Source of the DNA: Pantoea sp. 18069 | GTDB lineage: Bacteria; Pseudomonadota; Gammaproteobacteria; Burkholderiales; Burkholderiaceae_C | Direction: 5' to 3' | Length of the DNA stretch: 64,000 bases | NCBI RefSeq assembly: GCF_902706035.1 | Contig: NZ_CACSJA010000014.1 | Location: forward strand, 62,001-126,000 | Shown: piece by piece, positions 59,881-64,000 of the stretch | Layout of the letters: every line of letters starts with the position of its first letter | Numbering within the stretch: position 1 is the first letter of the stretch | Made by a program: the position numbers and the translations under genes | The notes under the pieces: model-generated | The model's database searches: none | What the model was told of the DNA's origin: nothing | Seen by the model: the letters and a program-made list of their open reading frames with translations, nothing else

Positions 59881-61041
59881 ATGCAGAAGAAGACAGCAAA
59901 AAGCACCGTGAAAAAGAACGCCGCCGCCTGGATCGCCGCCCCGGCGCTGGGCCTGGCCTGCCTGGGCGCCCAGGCGCAGAGCAGCGTGACGCTGTATGGC
60001 GTGGTCGACAACGCCATACAGCGCACGACGGCCGGCGGCGTCGGCTCGGTCACCGGGCTCTCGACCGGCGGCAACGCCACCAGCCGCATCGGCTTTCGCG
60101 GCAGCGAAGACCTCGGCGGCGGCTGGCGCGCCGGCTTCCAGCTGGAGAGCGGCCAGAGTACCGACTCCGGTACCGGCCGCGCCAGCAACACCAACAACCA
60201 GGTCAGCGGCGCGACGGCGGCCGGCGGGTTCACCTTCGATCGCATGTCCTATCTGTCGCTGGGCCACAACCGCTACGGAGACCTGCGTCTGGGCCACGAC
60301 TTCGCGCCCACCCACTACAACAGCATCATGTTCGACCCCTTCACCACCGTCGGCGTGGGGCGCGTCGGCAACTTCACCTTCTCCGGCCTGGGCACCACGC
60401 CCGTGCCCTCCGCGATCACCGTCAGCAACTCCCTGAGCTACTGGCTGCCGAAGAACCTGGGCGGCGTCTACGGCATGGTGATGGTGGCCAGCGGCGAGAA
60501 CGCGTCGAATGCCCCTGACTCGCATGACGGCAACCTCGCCGGCGCCCGCATCGGCTACGCGGCCAACGGCCTGGACGTGGCCGCGGCCCTGGGTCGCACC
60601 CGCTATGTCAGCACCGCCACGCTGGGCAACTACACCCACGCCAACGTGGGCGTCAGCTGGGATGCGGGCTTTGCGAAGTTCTACGGCCTCTACAACGTCG
60701 TGCAGCTCGCGCTGTTGTCGGGCGAAGCGCGCAAGCACACCGCCGAGCTGGGCGTGCAGGTACCGGCAGGCCCGGGCAAGATCAGGGCCAGCTACGCGCG
60801 CCTGGAGGACCGCAGCAACGCCGGCGTGCGCAACGCCAACGGGTCGGCCCGCAGCGACAACGATGCACAGCAACTGGCGGTAGGCTACGTGTATGACTTC
60901 TCGCGGCGCACCGCGCTCTACGGCTCCTACGCCCGCATCCGCAACCAGGGCCAGGGGGCCTACAACGTCAGCGGTGGGCGGGCGCCGCTGCCGGGCCGCA
61001 GCTCCTCGGGCCTGGAGCTCGGCCTGCGCCACGCGTTCTGA
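59881..61041 (+). CDS. Gram-negative outer-membrane porin
   Basis: This 386-residue porin has a long basic signal peptide (MQKKTAKSTVKKNAAAWIAA to AQAQ), then SSVTLYGVVDNAIQRTTAGG, the GGWRAGFQLESGQSTDSGTG block and the C-terminal beta signal LELGLRHAF. It shares the general plan of the porin at 14335-15435 (SNTNNQ.SGA block in both) but differs in loops. ATG 59881 follows GAGGAGACATAGC. It probably admits the compound processed by the cluster. Confidence 0.9.
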   Translation: MQKKTAKSTVKKNAAAWIAAPALGLACLGAQAQSSVTLYGVVDNAIQRTTAGGVGSVTGLSTGGNATSRIGFRGSEDLGGGWRAGFQLESGQSTDSGTGRASNTNNQVSGATAAGGFTFDRMSYLSLGHNRYGDLRLGHDFAPTHYNSIMFDPFTTVGVGRVGNFTFSGLGTTPVPSAITVSNSLSYWLPKNLGGVYGMVMVASGENASNAPDSHDGNLAGARIGYAANGLDVAAALGRTRYVSTATLGNYTHANVGVSWDAGFAKFYGLYNVVQLALLSGEARKHTAELGVQVPAGPGKIRASYARLEDRSNAGVRNANGSARSDNDAQQLAVGYVYDFSRRTALYGSYARIRNQGQGAYNVSGGRAPLPGRSSSGLELGLRHAF

Positions 61042-61088
61042 GCGTCGCCACGCGCACGGCTCCACCACGATCAAAACGGAAAATATCC

Positions 61089-62069
61089 ATGTTCCAACAA
61101 GACAGAAGACATCATCTGCGCAGCCTGGGCGCATGCGCCCTCGCCGTGTCGGCCTGGCCCGCCCTGGCCGCCGCCCCGTTTCCCTCCAAGCCCGTCACGC
61201 TGATCGTGCCCAATGCGCCCGGCGGCGCCATCGACCTGCTCGCGCGCCTGCTCGAGCGCCAGCTCAACGAGCGCTGGGGGCAGCCGGTGCTGGTGGTCTA
61301 CAAGCCCGGCGCGGGCACCGTGCTGGGCACGGACTTCGTGGCCAAGTCGGCGCCTGACGGCTACACGCTGGGCCTGGTGGTCACCTCGCATGTGATCAAT
61401 CCGGCGCTGCGGCCGAAAATGCCATTCGACACCCTGAAAGACCTGACCGGCATCACCCAACTGGCCAGCTCGCCCATCGCCATCTCGGCGCGGCCGGGCC
61501 TGCCGGTGCAGAACCTGCAGCAGCTGATCGACTACGCGCGCCGCAATCCGGGCAAGTTGAGCTACGCTTCGCCCGGCAGCGGCAGCTCCATGCACCTGGC
61601 CGCCGAGCGGCTGAAAACCCTGGCGGGCATCGACATCCTGCACACGCCCTACAAGGGCAGCGGCGGCGCCTACCAGGATGTGTTCGGCGAACGGGTGGAC
61701 CTGATCTTCGACCCGCTGTTCTCGTCGCTGCCGCACATCAAGTCCGGGCGCATGAAAGCGCTGGCCGTCATCAGCGCGCAGCGTTCGCCGATCGCGCCCG
61801 ACCTGCCCGCTGCGGCGGAAACGCTGGCCGGATTCGTGGTGGACAGCATTTTCGGCCTGGTAGCGCCTGCGGCCACCCCCGCACCGGTGCTGGCGAGCAT
61901 TCACGCGGATGTGGTGCGGGTGCTGCGCACGGATGCCATGCAGGCGCGCATGGCCGAGGTCGGTTTGACGCCTGTCGGCAACCCTGCGACCGAGTTCAAC
62001 GCGTTCATCCGCACGGATATGGCGCGCTGGGCGCAGGTGGTGAAGCAGGCCGGGGTGACCGTGGATTGA
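61089..62069 (+). CDS. Bug-family (TctC-like) periplasmic binding protein
   Basis: This 326-residue protein has a signal peptide (to about residue 25, SAWPALAAAP) and the Bug motifs FPSKPVTLIVPNAPGGAIDL, VVYKPGAGT and ILHTPYKGSGGAYQDVFGE. It is the last gene of the aconitase X cluster, 47 bases after the porin. It is the second Bug protein of this cluster, so the two may recognise different members of one compound class or act under different regulation. Confidence 0.88.
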   Translation: MFQQDRRHHLRSLGACALAVSAWPALAAAPFPSKPVTLIVPNAPGGAIDLLARLLERQLNERWGQPVLVVYKPGAGTVLGTDFVAKSAPDGYTLGLVVTSHVINPALRPKMPFDTLKDLTGITQLASSPIAISARPGLPVQNLQQLIDYARRNPGKLSYASPGSGSSMHLAAERLKTLAGIDILHTPYKGSGGAYQDVFGERVDLIFDPLFSSLPHIKSGRMKALAVISAQRSPIAPDLPAAAETLAGFVVDSIFGLVAPAATPAPVLASIHADVVRVLRTDAMQARMAEVGLTPVGNPATEFNAFIRTDMARWAQVVKQAGVTVD

Positions 62070-62613
62070 ACCGCGCCGATGGGGCGGGGTGCCGCCGGGC
62101 GGGTGCCCAGGCGGCCGAGCGGCCGATGCTGGAAGGGATCAGGCCGTGGACGTTGCCCTCGAACAGGCCCGGCCCCCGCTCGGCGCTGTGGCGAGCGCCG
62201 CCTGATCGCGCTGGCCTGCAAACACAGCGGCCGCACGCCGTGCCATTTGCCTGCATTTCAGCACCCAGCAAGGGAGGCGTTTTGCGAGGGCCAGGCCATG
62301 GGCACTCGGCGCGGTACCTAGAAAGAGAAAACGGACCTTCGTGTCTTCTTTGGACTTTTTCAGGCCGACCCGCCCGCACAGGCCCAGAGCCACAACGACT
62401 CAAGTGCGCTCAAGTCCAATGACTTGAGCCACGTCAAGTCCGTGTCTCGCAAGAGCCGGTAAAACAGGCAAGTGTCTGGAGCGGATTGCCAATCTCCAAA
62501 GGGCTGCGTCGAAGGATGGATGGCCGCTGACATCATGTTGAAGCCTTGAGCTATCCAAAAATCCGCTCCAGATAGCCGTTGCCCCTCCGCTACACCTGTG
62601 TTCTATTACATCC
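62070..62613. other. intergenic region before the P-type ATPase
   Basis: No gene is recognised in these 544 bases. The notable structure is a 13-bp inverted repeat at 62476-62488/62570-62582. The ATPase promoter should lie in the right-hand third; no clear -35/-10 pair was recognised. Confidence 0.5.
62476..62582. repeat. 13-bp inverted repeat with 81-base spacer
   Basis: TCTGGAGCGGATT (62476-62488) and its exact complement (62570-62582) bracket 81 bases without coding character. The core GGAGCGGATT recurs at 24100-24109 and, inverted, at 31383-31392, in both cases in intergenic DNA. It may be a small mobile or processed element, or a long stem in the leader of the ATPase mRNA. Confidence 0.6.
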
Positions 62614-64000
62614 ATGACCCTCGCTACATCCTCCGACCCGGCTGCGGCGCACGCCCAGACAGCGACCGATAGCTGGGCCAAGCCAGCAGACGCCGTGCTG
62701 CAAGAACTCGACTCGCAGCGAGAAGGGCTTATGCCGCATGAGGCCGTGCGTCGCCTGGCGGTGCATGGAGCTAACGAACTGCCAGCGCAGCAGCGCACGC
62801 CCGCACTGCTGCGCTTTCTCCTGCAGTTCAACAATGCGCTGATCCTCTTCCTGCTGGCCGCCGCCGCACTGGCTGGTGCGCTGGGGCACTGGGTCGATGC
62901 CAGCGTGATCGTCGCTGTCGTCACCGTGAATGCCATCGTCGGCTTCGTCCAGGAAGGCAAGGCCGAGGAGGCCCTGAACGCACTGCGTTCCCTGCTGGCG
63001 CCCAGCGCCAGGGTGTTGCGCGCCGGGCAACGCGCATCGGTACCGGTGGCCACGCTGGTCCCTGGCGACATCGTGCTGCTGGAGGCCGGCGACCGGGTGC
63101 CGGCCGATCTGCGCCTGCTGCGCGCGCGCGGCTTGCTCGTCGACGAGGCGATTCTCACGGGGGAATCCGTCGCCAGCGTCAAGACCGAAGCCAGCGTCGA
63201 CGCCAAGGCGGCGCTGGGCGACCGGGAAGGCATGGCTTACTCCGGCACGCTGGTCGCCGCCGGCCAGGGCGTGGGGCTGGTGGTCGCCACCGGCAGCCAC
63301 ACCGAAATCGGCCGCATCAGCAGCCTGCTCGGCTCGGTGCAGTCGCTGACCACGCCGCTGCTGCGCCAGGTCAACCAGTTCGGGCGCCGGTTCACGGTGC
63401 TGTCCATCGTCGTTGCCGGGGTGCTCTTCGCCTACGCGGTCGGGCTGCGCGACATGGACTGGGTCGATGCGCTGATGGTGGTGGTCGCCATCGCCGTCTC
63501 TCTCGTGCCCGAAGGCCTGCCTGCGGTCATCACCATCACGCTGGCGATCGGGGTGCGGCGCATGGCCGCACGACATGCCATCGTCCGTCGTCTGCCGGCG
63601 GTGGAAACCTTGGGTGCCACGACGGTGATCTGCTCCGACAAGACAGGCACCCTCACCCGCAACGAGATGACCGCCTGCCGCGTTGTCACCGATTCGGCCT
63701 GCATCGGCGTGGGCGGCTCCGGCTACGCCCCGGTGGGGGCCATCGACCTTCCCGAAGGCAACGAGGACTTGCCGACCAACGCGCGTCGATTGATCGAGGT
63801 TGGCCTGCTGTGCAACGACGCGCAGTTGCTGCAGCCCGAACCCGGCGATTGGAAGGTCGACGGCGACCCCATGGAAGGCGCGCTGGTGGCCTTGGCCATG
63901 AAAGCCGGTCTCGAGCCCGATGCCTTGCGTGCGGGGCATCCCCGCGCCGACGAGATCCCGTTCGATGCGCAGCACCGGTTCATGGCCACACTGCACGTCT
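62614..64000 (+). CDS. P2-type cation-transporting ATPase (partial, N-terminal part)
   Basis: The frame from ATG 62614 runs off the window end, giving 462 residues of a P-type ATPase. An N-terminal actuator region (about 20-75, WAKPADAVLQELDSQREGLM) is followed by membrane spans, the actuator loop TGES at 182-185, the M4 motif PEGLP at about 299-303 (typical of P2 Ca2+/Na+ pumps, not CPC heavy-metal pumps), and the phosphorylation site D342 in CSDKTGTLTRNE. It resembles bacterial PacL/MgtA-type enzymes; the ion is not predictable here. Confidence 0.88.
   Translation, partial: MTLATSSDPAAAHAQTATDSWAKPADAVLQELDSQREGLMPHEAVRRLAVHGANELPAQQRTPALLRFLLQFNNALILFLLAAAALAGALGHWVDASVIVAVVTVNAIVGFVQEGKAEEALNALRSLLAPSARVLRAGQRASVPVATLVPGDIVLLEAGDRVPADLRLLRARGLLVDEAILTGESVASVKTEASVDAKAALGDREGMAYSGTLVAAGQGVGLVVATGSHTEIGRISSLLGSVQSLTTPLLRQVNQFGRRFTVLSIVVAGVLFAYAVGLRDMDWVDALMVVVAIAVSLVPEGLPAVITITLAIGVRRMAARHAIVRRLPAVETLGATTVICSDKTGTLTRNEMTACRVVTDSACIGVGGSGYAPVGAIDLPEGNEDLPTNARRLIEVGLLCNDAQLLQPEPGDWKVDGDPMEGALVALAMKAGLEPDALRAGHPRADEIPFDAQHRFMATLHV

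Noticed and set aside
58072..61134. Very long open frame (over 1000 codons) on the minus strand across the IlvD-type and porin genes
   Set aside because: It lies entirely opposite two well-recognised genes and is Gly/Ala/His/Arg rich without domains. It is the usual antisense shadow in GC-rich DNA.
62590..63996. Long minus-strand open frame at the right end
   Set aside because: The plus strand encodes a P-type ATPase with TGES, PEGLP and DKTGT; the minus frame is its shadow.

Overview
The window is GC-rich (about two thirds by eye) and densely coded. It holds many Bug/TctC-type periplasmic binding proteins without partner permeases, Gram-negative porins ending in Phe, a phosphonate-uptake cluster and a PHA synthase. 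This combination points to a betaproteobacterium of the Burkholderiales, most likely Comamonadaceae or a relative such as Comamonas, Delftia, Acidovorax or Bordetella-like genera. No rRNA, tRNA or CRISPR array was seen. Both ends cut genes.

Layout. (1) 1-4902: phosphonate locus. An ABC transporter (permease, ATPase, 2-aminoethylphosphonate-type binding protein) runs leftwards, divergent from a GntR regulator, a PhnZ-like HD oxygenase and a DMT membrane protein. (2) 4959-7320: polyphosphate kinase 2, a quinone-oxidoreductase stub and an orphan Bug protein. (3) 7334-24090: a large accessory catabolic locus. Two near-mirror modules (AraC regulator, TauD/TfdA dioxygenase, Bug binding protein) converge on a leftward run of Rieske ferredoxin, beta-keto acid cleavage enzyme (BKACE), ThDP decarboxylase and porin. 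To the right are a YeiH sulfite-exporter-like gene with its LysR regulator, and a third AraC divergent from a second BKACE. The substrate is unknown. (4) 24409-25440: an AT-rich island with an orphan DarT-like ADP-ribosyltransferase and a 31-bp palindrome. (5) 25578-30926: phaB-phaC-pat, for polyhydroxyalkanoate and acyl-CoA metabolism. (6) 31401-36002: msrA-dipZ-msrB-histidine kinase, an extracytoplasmic methionine sulfoxide repair unit. Its likely response regulator lies 6 kb away on the opposite strand (42232-42972), in the exact geometry an inversion would leave. (7) 36602-41983: SDR, GlxA-type AraC regulator, D-cysteine desulfhydrase-like enzyme, HCCA-isomerase-like thioredoxin-fold protein, MFS exporter and ArsR. 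(8) 43115-47790: cadA with a textbook MerR-type promoter but a truncated regulator and an IS relic, then a hipBA toxin-antitoxin pair and an AbiEii fragment. (9) 48140-52408: a nitrate reductase fused to a flavodoxin/FAD/NAD(P)H reductase. (10) 52912-62069: a second catabolic cluster (FAD oxidoreductase, IclR, aconitase X large and small subunits, Bug, IlvD/EDD dehydratase, porin, Bug). (11) 62614-64000: start of a P2-type cation ATPase.

How the genes work together: most of the window is substrate capture (porin plus Bug protein), one or two oxidative or dehydrating enzymes, and a dedicated regulator. It also carries stress genes (msr, cadA, polyphosphate) and small defence or toxin modules in the gene-poor seams. 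The least explained parts are the mirrored TauD/BKACE locus, the aconitase X/IlvD cluster, the DarT-like orphan, and the Met-rich DipZ with its split two-component system. All functional calls come from reading the translations; no database search was run.
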